Positions 41,334-50,486 of a stretch of 64,000 nt of DNA are shown piece by piece. Every line of letters begins with the position of its first letter. The first letter of the stretch is position 1. Source of the DNA: Deltaproteobacteria bacterium (GTDB lineage: Bacteria; Desulfobacterota; Binatia; UTPRO1); the NCBI GenBank assembly GCA_020848745.1, contig JADLHM010000025.1, positions 62,001-126,000 on the forward strand, read 5' to 3'. A program made the translations under genes and the position numbers. Under the pieces are notes generated by a model. That model did not search any database. It was not told the DNA's origin and saw nothing but the letters and a program-made list of their open reading frames with translations.

Positions 41334-41714
41334 TTACGGCTCGCGACGGATGATCATGACCTCGAACCGCCCCGACGGTCCGACGTACCAGGAGGCGATC
41401 CACCCGGTGCACGACACCACCAGCGCGCCGAGCAGCGCCGCGCCGAAGCCCGCGAGCGTGAAGCCCTCGAGGAGCGCGGCGACGAGCGACAGCATCGCCG
41501 CGTTCACGACCCAGAGGAAGAGCCCGAGCGTCACCACGGTGATCGGCAGGGTCAGGAGCACGATCGCCGGACGGACGACGGCGTTCACGATGCCGAGCAG
41601 GAGCGCCGCGACCAGGAGCGTACCGGCGCCTCGGATCTCCACGCCGGGCACGAGCGCCTGCGCCAGCCAGAGACCGAGCGCGGCGATCAGCAGACGTACG
41701 ACGAAGCCCGGCAT
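41334..41714 (-). CDS. Phage-holin-family/YvlD-like four-helix membrane protein
   Basis: The 126-residue protein has four helices and the PF04020-type pattern: LLIAALGLWLAQALVPGVEI, then ALLLGIVNAVVRPAIVLLTL, PITVVTLGLFLWVVNAAMLS and a GFGAALLGALVVSCTGW segment. The family name is historical; most members are ordinary chromosomal membrane proteins of unknown role and there is no phage context here. Confidence 0.85.
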   Translation of the reverse strand: MPGFVVRLLIAALGLWLAQALVPGVEIRGAGTLLVAALLLGIVNAVVRPAIVLLTLPITVVTLGLFLWVVNAAMLSLVAALLEGFTLAGFGAALLGALVVSCTGWIASWYVGPSGRFEVMIIRREP

Positions 41715-41741
41715 GCCGCGCTCCTACCAAAACGCTGGCGA

Positions 41742-43562
41742 ATGAGAAATGATCGCGGCGGTTTCGTGCCCCATCGGAAGCAATCGCTCTCGCCGAGGCC
41801 TCCCCCGCGCCCGGGTCCCTCCTTCGCCAGCGCTCTCCGCGCCGCGCTCCGGCACTACGACGGTCCCGCCTTCCGCGCCGATCTCCTGGCCGGCGGCATC
41901 GTCGGCATCGTGGCGCTGCCGCTCTCGATGGCGCTCGCGATCGCGGTCGGCGTCCCGCCGCAGCACGGCCTCTACACCGCGATCGTCGGGGGCTTCGTCG
42001 TCGCGGCGGCGGGCGGCTCGCGCTTCCAGGTGACGGGGCCGACGGCCGCCTTCGTCGTGATCCTGGCGCCGATCGCGGCCCGCCACGGGGTTTCCGGGTT
42101 GCTCTTCGCGGGGATGCTCGCGGGGCTCATGCTGCTCGCCATGGGGCTCGCCGGCGCCGGCCGGCTGATCCAGTTCATTCCCTACCCGGTGACGAGCGGC
42201 TTCACCGCCGGCATCGCCACCGTGATCGCGACGCTCCAGCTGAAGGACGCGCTCGGCCTCGAGGTCGCACACATGCCGGAGCATTTCCCGGCGAAGGTTG
42301 CCGCGCTCTGGGCGGCGCACGGCACGGTGTCGCTCCCCGAAGTGGCGATCGCCGCGACGACGCTCGCGCTGCTGCTCGTCCTCCCCCGTCTCACCGACCG
42401 CGTTCCGGCGCCGCTCGCCGCCATCGTGCTCGCCGCCGCCGCGGCCGTCGGCCTCGGGCGGCTCTGGCCGGACGTCCACGTGGCCACGCTCGCCGACCGC
42501 TTCTCGACCACGATCGGCGGCCACGTGTACGCCGGCATCCCGCCGCTCCCGCCGCAGCCGCACCTCCCGTGGACGGCGGAGCTCTGGCGGCTCGACGCCC
42601 TTCGCGAGCTCGTCCCGGCGGCGTTCACGATCGCGATCCTCGGCGCGATCGAATCGTTGCTTTCCGCGGTCGTCGCCGACGGCATGACGGGCACGCGCCA
42701 CGACCCAGATACGGAGCTCGTCGCGCTCGGCCTCGGCAACGTCGCCGCGCCCTTCTTCGGCGGCATCGCCGCGACGGGCGCCCTCGCCCGCACCGCCACC
42801 AACATCCGCGCCGGCGCGCGCTCGCCGGTCGCCGCGATGACGCACGCGCTCGTCGTGCTGCTGGCGGTGTTGCTGCTAGCGCCGCTCGTCGGCTACGTCC
42901 CGATGGCGGCGCTCGCCGGCCTCCTCCTGCTGGTGGCGTGGAACATGTCGGAGATCCGGCACTTCCTGCACGTCGCGCGCGTCGGACCGCGGAGCGACGC
43001 GTTCGTGCTCCTCAGCTGCTTCTCGCTGACCGTCATCTTCGACATGGTGCTCGCGGTGTCCGTCGGGGTGGTGCTGGCGGCGCTCCTCTTCCTGAAGCGC
43101 ATGTCCGAGCTGACCCACGGTCGCCTCCTGGCGGATCCCAACGGCCAGCACGGTCCCCTGACCGTGCCGCCGCACGTCGCCCTCTACGAGATCAACGGCC
43201 CGCTCTTCTTCGGGGCGGCGCAGAGCGCCATGACCGCGCTCGACACGATCGGCGCCGACGTGCGCGTCGTCGTGCTCGCGCTCGGCCGCGTCCCGACGAT
43301 CGACGCGACCGGCCTCGTCGCGCTCGAGAGCGCGCTCGAGCGTCTGCACCGCGACCGCAAGTTCGTGCTCATCGCGGGGCCGCTCCCCGAGCCCCGCCAC
43401 GTCTTCGGCAAGGCCAACCTCCGCGCCCACCACGAAAACATCGTGCTCGAATCGAACCTCGAGCAGGCGCTGCGGACGGCCGGCGACCTCGTGCTCCTGA
43501 ACCCGCAGTGGAAGTCGCACGCGGCCGCGGCGTCGTCGACGCCGAAAGCCGTCGGGTCGTGA
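41742..43562 (+). CDS. SulP-family anion transporter with STAS domain
   Basis: A 606-residue protein with a SulP/SLC26 membrane core (about 45-430) and a C-terminal STAS domain (about 470-590). Marks include RADLLAGGIVGIVALPLSMA, GPTAAFVVILAPIA, PYPVTSGFTAGIATVIATLQ and ALGLGNVAAPFFGGIAATGA. The STAS core is GRVPTIDATGLVALESAL. SulP proteins carry sulfate, bicarbonate or dicarboxylates; substrate is not readable. The start at 41742 is only 27 bases from the divergent gene; GTG 41766 is an alternative. Confidence 0.93.
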   Translation: MRNDRGGFVPHRKQSLSPRPPPRPGPSFASALRAALRHYDGPAFRADLLAGGIVGIVALPLSMALAIAVGVPPQHGLYTAIVGGFVVAAAGGSRFQVTGPTAAFVVILAPIAARHGVSGLLFAGMLAGLMLLAMGLAGAGRLIQFIPYPVTSGFTAGIATVIATLQLKDALGLEVAHMPEHFPAKVAALWAAHGTVSLPEVAIAATTLALLLVLPRLTDRVPAPLAAIVLAAAAAVGLGRLWPDVHVATLADRFSTTIGGHVYAGIPPLPPQPHLPWTAELWRLDALRELVPAAFTIAILGAIESLLSAVVADGMTGTRHDPDTELVALGLGNVAAPFFGGIAATGALARTATNIRAGARSPVAAMTHALVVLLAVLLLAPLVGYVPMAALAGLLLLVAWNMSEIRHFLHVARVGPRSDAFVLLSCFSLTVIFDMVLAVSVGVVLAALLFLKRMSELTHGRLLADPNGQHGPLTVPPHVALYEINGPLFFGAAQSAMTALDTIGADVRVVVLALGRVPTIDATGLVALESALERLHRDRKFVLIAGPLPEPRHVFGKANLRAHHENIVLESNLEQALRTAGDLVLLNPQWKSHAAAASSTPKAVGS

Positions 43563-43575
43563 CGCGCGGCCCGGG

Positions 43576-44367
43576 TTATGCGTCCTTCGGCTTCATCATG
43601 CCGCCGACGAGGCGCGTCGTGATGCCGGCCGGCAGGTGCTTGTAGAGCCCCGCCGCGACCGCGTTCATGAGGCCGTTCACCAGGACCGAGCGCTGTCCGA
43701 CGGCCGCAATCGCCTGCTCGGCGACCTGGTCGGCGGTCATCCACACGAAGGACGGCATGCTCGCCGTGTCGAAGGTGTCGACCTTCTCCTGGAATTCCGT
43801 GCGGGTGAAACCGGGGCAGACGCAGAGGACGTGCACGCCCGTGCCGCGGAGCTCCGCGGCGAGCGACTCCGTGAAGCTCAGCACGAACGCCTTGGTCGCG
43901 CAGTAGGTCGCCATGAAGGGACCCGGACCGAAGCCGCCGACCGACGCGACGTTCATGACCGCCCCGCGCCGGCGCTCGACCATTCCGGGCAGGAAACGGC
44001 CGGTGAGCTCGACGAGCGCCGCGACGTTCAACTGGATCTCCTCGATCTCGCGGGCGACGGGGAGCTCGTGGAAGCGCCCGTGCGTGCCGAAGCCGGCGTT
44101 GTTGACGAGCCAGTCGACGACGATGCCGCGCCGCTCGGTCTCCGCTTGCAGCGCTTCGCCGGCGCCGGGCTTGGCGAGGTCGGCGGTGAGGACCTGCACC
44201 TCGCTGCCATGCGCGGCGCGGAGCTCGCCGGCCAGACGCTCGAGACGGTCGGTGCGGCGCGCGACGAGAGCGACGGAGCGGCGCTCGGCGGCGAGCCGGC
44301 GCGCCAGCGCCTCGCCGATGCCGCTCGACGCGCCGGTGATGAGGGTGAACTCCTGTGGTGACGACAT
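43576..44367 (-). CDS. Short-chain dehydrogenase/reductase
   Basis: The 263-residue SDR has LITGASSGIGEALARRLA (cofactor loop), VDWLVNNAGFGTHG, SVGGFGPGPFMATYCATKAF with Ser, Tyr and Lys of the active site (YCATK), and CPGFTRTEF. The DltE/YqjQ-like length and C-terminal extension (GLYKHLPAGITTRLVGG) suggest a membrane-associated subgroup. Substrate is unknown. It follows the alpha/beta hydrolase gene on the same strand by 27 bases. Confidence 0.9.
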   Translation of the reverse strand: MSSPQEFTLITGASSGIGEALARRLAAERRSVALVARRTDRLERLAGELRAAHGSEVQVLTADLAKPGAGEALQAETERRGIVVDWLVNNAGFGTHGRFHELPVAREIEEIQLNVAALVELTGRFLPGMVERRRGAVMNVASVGGFGPGPFMATYCATKAFVLSFTESLAAELRGTGVHVLCVCPGFTRTEFQEKVDTFDTASMPSFVWMTADQVAEQAIAAVGQRSVLVNGLMNAVAAGLYKHLPAGITTRLVGGMMKPKDA

Positions 44368-44394
44368 GATCGCTCCTTCGTGTGCCGGCCGCGC

Positions 44395-45294
44395 TCAGAG
44401 CGGCGGACGGCGCGGCACGCTGTGCTCCCAGTCGGCGAGCACCGCGCGCAGGGCGGCGATGAACGCGAGGGGCTGGTCGAGAATGAGGTGATGATGCGCC
44501 TGCGGGATCTCGACGATCGGCGCATTCCGATCGAGGAGCCCGTACATGTACTCGGCGATCTCGGGCGGCACGAGGAAGCTGAGCTCGCCCCGGAAGACGC
44601 AGACCCGGCAGCGCACCTTCGCCAGGTAGTCGCTCATCGGCACGAGCGACGTCTTCACGAAGACGCGCGGATCGAACTTCCAGGTCCAGCCCGCGTCGGT
44701 CCGCTTCAGCGAGTGCCGCGCGACGTGGTCCACGATGAAGGCGTTCTCGCACGGCTGCGGCGGAATGAGGTGGAAGTGCTGGATGGCGGTCTCGAGGTCG
44801 GCGTACGTCTTGGGGTTGCGGAACGCGCGCCCGCGCGCGCCCTCCTCGCTCTCCGGATCGGGCCGCCGCACCGGCGAGTCGACGATGATCGCGCCCGCCA
44901 GCCGGTCGCCGTAGAGCGAGGCCGCGACGATGCTCACGAAGCCGCCGAGGCTGTGTCCGACGAGCATCGGCGCGCCGACGATCCGCGCGTCGGTCGCGAC
45001 CGCCATCACCTCCCGCGCCCACACCTCGCGCGGGTACGCCTCGCGCTGCCCGCTGTCGCCGTGGCCGGAGAGCTCCGGCGCGACGACGTGGTACTGCGAG
45101 GCGAGCTGCGGCGCCAGGAAGCTCCACCACTCCGCGTGCGCCGCGCCGCCGTGCACGAGCACGAGGCCCGGCTTCGTGGAATCCCCCCACGTGAGATACC
45201 GGATGCGGCAGCCCTCGACCTCGAGGAAGCGCTCGCCGCGGGGCGCCGCGAGCGCGTCGGTGAACCACGTGGGCGCGTCGCGACGATCCGCCAT
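44395..45294 (-). CDS. Alpha/beta hydrolase
   Basis: A 299-residue hydrolase with VLVHGGAAHAEWWSFLAPQL (oxyanion region), VVAPELSGHGDS, the nucleophile elbow MLVGHSLGGFVSI, and late acid and His residues in PQAHHHLILDQP. No signal peptide is present when started at ATG 45294; the upstream frame is Arg-rich noise. Substrate is unknown. It is followed by the SDR gene and could form a two-gene unit. Confidence 0.88.
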   Translation of the reverse strand: MADRRDAPTWFTDALAAPRGERFLEVEGCRIRYLTWGDSTKPGLVLVHGGAAHAEWWSFLAPQLASQYHVVAPELSGHGDSGQREAYPREVWAREVMAVATDARIVGAPMLVGHSLGGFVSIVAASLYGDRLAGAIIVDSPVRRPDPESEEGARGRAFRNPKTYADLETAIQHFHLIPPQPCENAFIVDHVARHSLKRTDAGWTWKFDPRVFVKTSLVPMSDYLAKVRCRVCVFRGELSFLVPPEIAEYMYGLLDRNAPIVEIPQAHHHLILDQPLAFIAALRAVLADWEHSVPRRPPL

Positions 45295-45410
45295 CGTCGC
45301 ATCGTGAAATCCTGTTCGACGGGCATATGCAAGTAGCATCCGGCGGGCACGCGCGCCGCGCTTGCGACGGCGGCGGGCGCGCGCCAAGCTCGCGGACGGG
45401 AGCCTACGAC

Positions 45411-45758
45411 ATGAGCGACGACGTCTGCGATCTCACCGCGAAGGAGTGCGTGCCGTGCCGGGGAGGCGTTCCCCCGCTCGCGGCCGACGAGCGCGCGCGC
45501 CTGCTCCGCCAGCTCGGCCACGACTGGCGGGTCGTCGACGGCCATCACCTCGAGAAGGCGTTCGCCTTCCCGGACTTCGCGAGCGCCCTCGCCTTCACGA
45601 ACCGCGTCGGCGGGCTCGCCGAGCGCGAGGGCCACCACCCCGACATCCACCTCGCCTGGGGCAAGGTCCGGATCACGATCTGGACCCACAAGATCGACGG
45701 GCTCACCGAGAGCGACTTCGTGCTGGCGGCGAAGACCGAGCAGCTGCCGCGGACGTAG
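45411..45758 (+). CDS. phhB: Pterin-4-alpha-carbinolamine dehydratase
   Basis: The enzyme dehydrates 4a-hydroxytetrahydrobiopterin formed by aromatic amino-acid hydroxylases. The 115-residue protein has LEKAFAFPDFASALAFTNRV and the metal-free active-site cluster GHHPDIHLAWGKVRITIWTH, then GLTESDFVLAAKTE. The extra N-terminal stretch with CDLTAKECVPCRGG is common in bacterial members. It stands alone on the plus strand; no hydroxylase gene is nearby. Confidence 0.92.
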   Translation: MSDDVCDLTAKECVPCRGGVPPLAADERARLLRQLGHDWRVVDGHHLEKAFAFPDFASALAFTNRVGGLAEREGHHPDIHLAWGKVRITIWTHKIDGLTESDFVLAAKTEQLPRT

Positions 45759-45811
45759 CCGGCGCGGACGCGGCGATTTCACGCCGCGCCGCCCGCCGCC
45801 GGGCTCGAGCC

Positions 45812-46777
45812 TCAGCGCGCCGGCGACGGGGCGGGCTCGTCGGGCCAGAGCGCGAGCAAGGCGTCGAGGATCTCCTCGGCGGCGTCGAGGTTTCCCATGT
45901 GCCCCTCGCCGGGGCGCACGCGCAGCTCCGCACCGGGAACGAGCGCAGCCAGATGATGCGCGTGCTCGAGCGGGACGAGCGGGTCGGCGTCACCGTGCCA
46001 GAACCGGATCGGCACTCGGAGATCGCGTGGAGAGAACCCCCAATCGCGCGTGAAGAGAACGAGGTCGTAGATCGGCGCGCGCAGTTGTTCCCGTCCCGCG
46101 CGCAGCATGTCGTCGAGGAACATCGCCTTCATCTCGGGCCGACGCATCACCTGCTGATCCCCCGGCGGCATGGCGCTCACCGCGAGATCGAAGACCGCCG
46201 AGGCGACCGGCCGGAACGCGAACGCGGCCGCCCAGACGGTGAAGCCGAGAGGTTCGCGCAGCGCGTGCAAGAACACCCGGAGGCGCGCTGCGAGCCGCAT
46301 GGCGCCCCCCGGGGCCGCCTCCGCACCGACGGCCGGAGCCACCCCACCGAGCACCGCGCCGGCCACGACGCGGCTCGCAAGCCGATGCGCACACCCCAAC
46401 ACGTACGGCCCGCCACCCGACAGGCCGACGAGGGCGAAGCGGTCGATGCCGAGGTCGTCGACGACCTCCCGGACGTCCTCGGCCCAGTCCAGCACGGACC
46501 CGTGGAGATGCGGCGTCGAGTCGCCGATGCCGGGCCGCTCGACTCCGACCAATCGCAGCCCACGCGCCTGCGCCTCGGCGATCGCCCGTGGCGGCACCTG
46601 CCGCCTTCCGCCCGGTGTTCCGGGAAACCACAAGATGGCGCGGCCGCGCGGGTTTCCGTACTCCGCGATGCCGATGGTGCGCCCGTCGCCGAGCCGCACA
46701 CGGTCCTCGCGAAAGGGTACGGCCGGGCCGGCATCGACGACGCTCATCGGCCGACCATGTCGCGATCGGTCGCGCAT
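45812..46777 (-). CDS. Alpha/beta hydrolase
   Basis: A 321-residue hydrolase with FPGTPGGRRQVPP and VGVERPGIGDST, the nucleophile elbow ALVGLSGGGPYVLG, and the late pair WHGDADPLVPLEHA and PGEGHMGNLD, which supply Asp and His. This is the proline-iminopeptidase-like/Abhydrolase_1 group. ATG 46777 is chosen; ATG 46747 is possible. It follows the soluble transhydrogenase gene by 35 bases. Confidence 0.85.
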   Translation of the reverse strand: MRDRSRHGRPMSVVDAGPAVPFREDRVRLGDGRTIGIAEYGNPRGRAILWFPGTPGGRRQVPPRAIAEAQARGLRLVGVERPGIGDSTPHLHGSVLDWAEDVREVVDDLGIDRFALVGLSGGGPYVLGCAHRLASRVVAGAVLGGVAPAVGAEAAPGGAMRLAARLRVFLHALREPLGFTVWAAAFAFRPVASAVFDLAVSAMPPGDQQVMRRPEMKAMFLDDMLRAGREQLRAPIYDLVLFTRDWGFSPRDLRVPIRFWHGDADPLVPLEHAHHLAALVPGAELRVRPGEGHMGNLDAAEEILDALLALWPDEPAPSPAR

Positions 46778-46812
46778 CGCAAACCGCCCTCCGGCGATTC
46801 TCTTAGGCTCCT

Positions 46813-48264
46813 CTAGGGAACCCGGGCGCCGTCCCGCTCCTCGACCGGCGCGGCCGCGTGTCGGAGGCGGAGCCCCGCGTCGGCGCGGCGCGAGAGCAGG
46901 TCGAGCGCCGCCACGCGATACGCCTCGGCCAGCGTCGGGAAGTTGAAGATGTTCTCGATGAACACTTCGACGGGTTGCGCGCCGATCATCGCGAGCTGCC
47001 CGAGGTGCACGAGCTCGGTTGCTCCCTCGCCGATGATCTGCACGCCGAGGACGCGCGATCCGTCGGCGGCGGCCACCATCTTGAGAAAGCCGTCGCGGGC
47101 GTTCGAGATGTGTCCGCGCGCGATCTCCCTGAACGCGGCGCGGCCGACCAGGATCTCGCCGTGGCGCTCGCGGGCGGCGGCCTCGTCGAGCCCGACGCAC
47201 GCCATCTCCGGGATCGTGTAGACCCCGACTGGCATCGTCTCGCCGGACAAGCCGGCGGGAAGACCCATCGCGTGGCAGACGGCGCGCCGTCCTTGCTCCA
47301 TGGCGCTCGTCGCGAGCGCCGGAGGTCCGATGACGTCGCCGACGGCGTAGATGTGGGGCACGACCGTCCGGAGGTGCGCGTCGACCTCGATCAATCCGCG
47401 CGTGTTGGCGGCGAGGCCGGCGGCCGTGAGGTTCAACCCGTCCACCGACGCGACCCGCCCGAGCGCGCAGAGCAGCTTGTCGGAAGTCAGGACCTCGCCG
47501 CTCTCAAGCGTCGTGACCACGGAGATGCCGTCGGCCGCAACCGAGGCGATAGCGGCGTTGGCGACGTAGCGCGCCCCGCTCCGCTCGAACTCCGCCACGA
47601 AGCGATCGGTGAGCTCGGGATCCAGGAAGCCGAGCGGCCGCGGCGCCTTGTCCACCATCGTGACCTGCACGCCGAGGGTCGCGAAGATGCTCGCGTATTC
47701 GCTCGCGATCACGCCCGCGCCGATCACCGTGAGCGAGCGCGGCAAGTACTGCAGCGACAGGATGGAATCGCTGTCGAGGACGTGCTCGTGGTCGATCGGC
47801 ACGTTCGGGGGGACGCGCGGCGTCGAGCCGACGGCGATGACGATCGTGCCCGCCGCGAGCCGCCGCCGCGCACCCTGAACGCTCTGCACCTCGACTTCGA
47901 CCGGCGACACGAAGCGCGCGCGGCCGTGGATCAGATCGATGCCGTTTCGGCGCAGCTGATCGCCGATGTACCGCTGGTGGCTCTGAACGACCTCGTCGAG
48001 GCGCGTCAGCAGACTCGAGATCTTGGTGCCTTCCGGCATCTGGAGATCGAGCACGTTGCCGCTCCGCTGCCGGAAGCTCGCGAGCGCGACGGCGGTCTCG
48101 CGCAGCGTCTTGCTCGGAATGGTGCCGCGCTGGACGCACTCGCCGCCGACCGCGGCTCCGCGCTCGACGATGGCGACCCGGCATCCCGCCTTGGCGCCTT
48201 GGATCGCGGCCTTCTGACCCGCCGGGCCGCTGCCGATGACGACGAGGTCGTATCGATCCGTCAC
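46813..48264 (-). CDS. sthA: Soluble (Si-specific) pyridine nucleotide transhydrogenase
   Basis: SthA exchanges hydride between NAD(H) and NADP(H) at an FAD. The 483-residue protein has the disulfide-oxidoreductase fold but with GGECVQRGTIPSKTLRETA in the redox site. It holds one Cys where lipoamide dehydrogenase has a CxxxxC pair, as in SthA. Other marks are VVIGSGPAGQKAAIQGAKAG, SLTVIGAGVIASEYASIFAT and HIYAVGDVIGPPALATSAME. GTG 48264 overlaps the HDOD gene stop (GTGA). Confidence 0.9.
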   Translation of the reverse strand: MTDRYDLVVIGSGPAGQKAAIQGAKAGCRVAIVERGAAVGGECVQRGTIPSKTLRETAVALASFRQRSGNVLDLQMPEGTKISSLLTRLDEVVQSHQRYIGDQLRRNGIDLIHGRARFVSPVEVEVQSVQGARRRLAAGTIVIAVGSTPRVPPNVPIDHEHVLDSDSILSLQYLPRSLTVIGAGVIASEYASIFATLGVQVTMVDKAPRPLGFLDPELTDRFVAEFERSGARYVANAAIASVAADGISVVTTLESGEVLTSDKLLCALGRVASVDGLNLTAAGLAANTRGLIEVDAHLRTVVPHIYAVGDVIGPPALATSAMEQGRRAVCHAMGLPAGLSGETMPVGVYTIPEMACVGLDEAAARERHGEILVGRAAFREIARGHISNARDGFLKMVAAADGSRVLGVQIIGEGATELVHLGQLAMIGAQPVEVFIENIFNFPTLAEAYRVAALDLLSRRADAGLRLRHAAAPVEERDGARVP

Positions 48265-49154
48265 GACGTGAAGGCCTGCGCGTGCGCGAGGATCGCCGCG
48301 CGCTTCGCGAACAGCGCCTCGACGTCGTCGGGATAGAGATTCAGGGCCGCAAAGAGCGGGTGGCCGGCGAGCAGCCCGCGCTCGACTTCGTACTCCTCGT
48401 CGCTCTTGGCCGCCGCGTAGGCGATCACGTCGGCGAGCGCCGTCATCCGCACGAACTTCCCGAAACCGTCCGGCGTCTCGGTCTCGTGGTGGTGGGCGAT
48501 CGCTTGCCGCACGTCGTCGGGCAGGGCCCACCGTTCTCCGAGAAGCGAGCCGACCTGCACGTGGAAGTCCTCGAGGATCGCCTCGCATGCGGCGTGCGAC
48601 GCCGTGTGCCTGGTCTCCTTGCACACGTCGAGGAGCAGACCGAGCACGACGGGCTTCCCGACGTCGTGCAGCAGGCCGCACACGAACGCCGCCTCGACGT
48701 TGGCCCGCAACTGGCGTGCGATCTCCTTGGCGAAGAGTCCGGTCAGGGTCGCATGGCGCCAGAGCTCGGCGGTGAGCCCCTGGTGGCTGGCGCTGCGGAA
48801 GACCTTGCCGTGCAGCGCGACGGTGACGACGATCTCGCGCATCTGCACGAGCCCGATGCGGATCAGCGCCTGTTGGATCGACTGGATGCGAACGTCCCCG
48901 CCGAACGCGGCCGAGTTCGCGACCCGCAGGACGTGACCTGCGAGGGCCTGATCGCGGTGCAGGAGATCGGAAAGCCGGCGCACGTCGGCCCCCTCCGCGC
49001 TGCCTTGCGCAAGGATCTCCCCTGCGACTTGCGGCAGCATCGGGATGTCGAGGCTCCCCTGTGCGATGCGCTCGGCGATCCGCTCGCGCAGGGGTCCCGG
49101 GAGCGCTTCGCTTCGGGACGCCGGAGGAATCAGCGCGGACGCGGGCTCGGTCAT
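48261..49154 (-). CDS. HDOD-domain protein (signal-transduction type)
   Basis: The 297-residue protein has an HDOD domain: DIPMLPQVAGEILAQ, LSDLLHRDQALAGHVLRVAN, SIQQALIRIGLVQMREIVVT, and FVCGLLHDVGKPVVLG, in which the HD pair is visible. A C-terminal helical extension follows. HDOD proteins appear in bacterial signalling without known catalysis in most cases. AGGAG lies seven bases before ATG 49154. It is the first of a three-gene minus-strand run with sthA and a hydrolase. Confidence 0.88.
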   Translation of the reverse strand: MTEPASALIPPASRSEALPGPLRERIAERIAQGSLDIPMLPQVAGEILAQGSAEGADVRRLSDLLHRDQALAGHVLRVANSAAFGGDVRIQSIQQALIRIGLVQMREIVVTVALHGKVFRSASHQGLTAELWRHATLTGLFAKEIARQLRANVEAAFVCGLLHDVGKPVVLGLLLDVCKETRHTASHAACEAILEDFHVQVGSLLGERWALPDDVRQAIAHHHETETPDGFGKFVRMTALADVIAYAAAKSDEEYEVERGLLAGHPLFAALNLYPDDVEALFAKRAAILAHAQAFTS

Positions 49155-49276
49155 GAAAGCTCTCCTGGCGAGAGCTATCGGCCTTGCCGGCGATTCTCTT
49201 GAGGCCCGGCGAACCGCCCGCGCGGCGGCCGGTTACGGCGAGGGATTCGCGAGCCAGCAGTCGTCGGGGGGGCGTC

Positions 49277-50338
49277 TCACACGACCGCGACCACGACCCC
49301 GCGATCGCGCAGCGTCGCGGCGATGTCGCCGCCGAGGAAGCGCGCGGCGGGCTCGATGCCGCGCACGTGCGCATCCATGTGCGCGAGGCCGAGGCCGCGG
49401 ACGAACCGATACGCGCTGTCTGGTGCGCACAGCTCGCCGATCGGCTTGATGGCGCTCGCCACCTGATCGAAGATCGGCGGCGGCATCGTGCGGAAGAGCT
49501 CGTGAATCTGCTCGATCTGGTCGCAGAAGTGCATGTGGTCGGCGTTCTCGAGAACGACCATGCGCTTCGGCGACATCGTGCGCTGGTAGAGCTCGTGCAT
49601 GCCGCGGAGCGGCAAGAGCGTGTCCGAGTCGGCGACGAGATAGAGCGTCGGCACGTCGCGGGCCCAGTCGAGGACGAGCGCGCGCTGCAGCGGCTCGGCC
49701 GGCAGCGGCGTCCAGCCGCCCGCCGGCGCGAGCGGCAACGCCGCGCGCACGCGCGCGTCGCGTCCGGCCACCATGAGCGTCGTCCAGCCCCCGAAGCTGT
49801 GGCCGCTCATGCCGATGCGCTCGGCCTCGATGGCCGGAACGCCTTCGACGCCCGCCAGCATGCGGTCGATCACGAAGCTCACGTCCGCGGGACGCGCCGG
49901 GATGAGCTCGGAGAGGGTCGCGCCCGGGTCCGGGATCGGACCGCCCATCTGCGCCGCCATCATCATCTGCACGACCTCGAAGATGGTGTTGCCCGTGTGG
50001 TCCATGGCGGCGACGACGTAGCCGTGGCTCGCGAGGTGCGTGCAGAGGAACGTCGACTGGCGGCGATGGGCCCCGAAGCCGTGCGAGAACGCGACCAACG
50101 GATACGAGCCGCCGCGCGGCCCCGCGTCGCGTACGGCCTCCTGCCAGCCCGGGGGAAAGCCGGGGATCAGCTCGTAGGCGTCGCGGGTCGCCTCGGCGAG
50201 GTCCTGCCCGCGATGCGCCTCGGTCGCGGGGTACCACACCTCGACGGGCAGGAGCCGATCGCCCCGGGAGGGGTCACTCCAGTTGAAGGTCCGGACGCCG
50301 ACGGGAAGGGTACCGCGCGCGAAGGGATCGTAGGCCAT
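49277..50338 (-). CDS. Alpha/beta hydrolase of the PAF-acetylhydrolase-like group
   Basis: A 353-residue hydrolase without a signal peptide. It has LVAFSHGFGAHRRQST, AAMDHTGNTIFEV, the nucleophile elbow MSGHSFGGWTTLM, LYLVADSDTLLPLRG and a His in NADHMHFCDQ. The layout is close to the catalytic half of the secreted hydrolase at 26532-28589, including the HTGNT stretch. It probably cleaves a short or medium ester; substrate is unknown. Confidence 0.85.
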   Translation of the reverse strand: MAYDPFARGTLPVGVRTFNWSDPSRGDRLLPVEVWYPATEAHRGQDLAEATRDAYELIPGFPPGWQEAVRDAGPRGGSYPLVAFSHGFGAHRRQSTFLCTHLASHGYVVAAMDHTGNTIFEVVQMMMAAQMGGPIPDPGATLSELIPARPADVSFVIDRMLAGVEGVPAIEAERIGMSGHSFGGWTTLMVAGRDARVRAALPLAPAGGWTPLPAEPLQRALVLDWARDVPTLYLVADSDTLLPLRGMHELYQRTMSPKRMVVLENADHMHFCDQIEQIHELFRTMPPPIFDQVASAIKPIGELCAPDSAYRFVRGLGLAHMDAHVRGIEPAARFLGGDIAATLRDRGVVVAVV

Positions 50339-50486
50339 GACGCAGTGAAGCCCGGAAGCGCGCGTAGATCAAGCGTCCGCGCCGCTCGAGTCACCGCCCG
50401 ATCGGCATCGCGCTCGAGGCCCGAGGGTCGAACGGCCGTTCGCCGACGGTCGTGTCGAGCACGGTGCAGACCGGGGCGCAGGTCGG

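Noticed and set aside
41334-41714. Prophage suggested by the 'phage holin' family
   Set aside because: No phage genes nearby and this family is mostly chromosomal membrane proteins.
46813-48264. Lipoamide dehydrogenase or mercuric reductase instead of SthA
   Set aside because: The redox CxxxxC pair is absent (GGECVQRGT); a single Cys fits the transhydrogenase.
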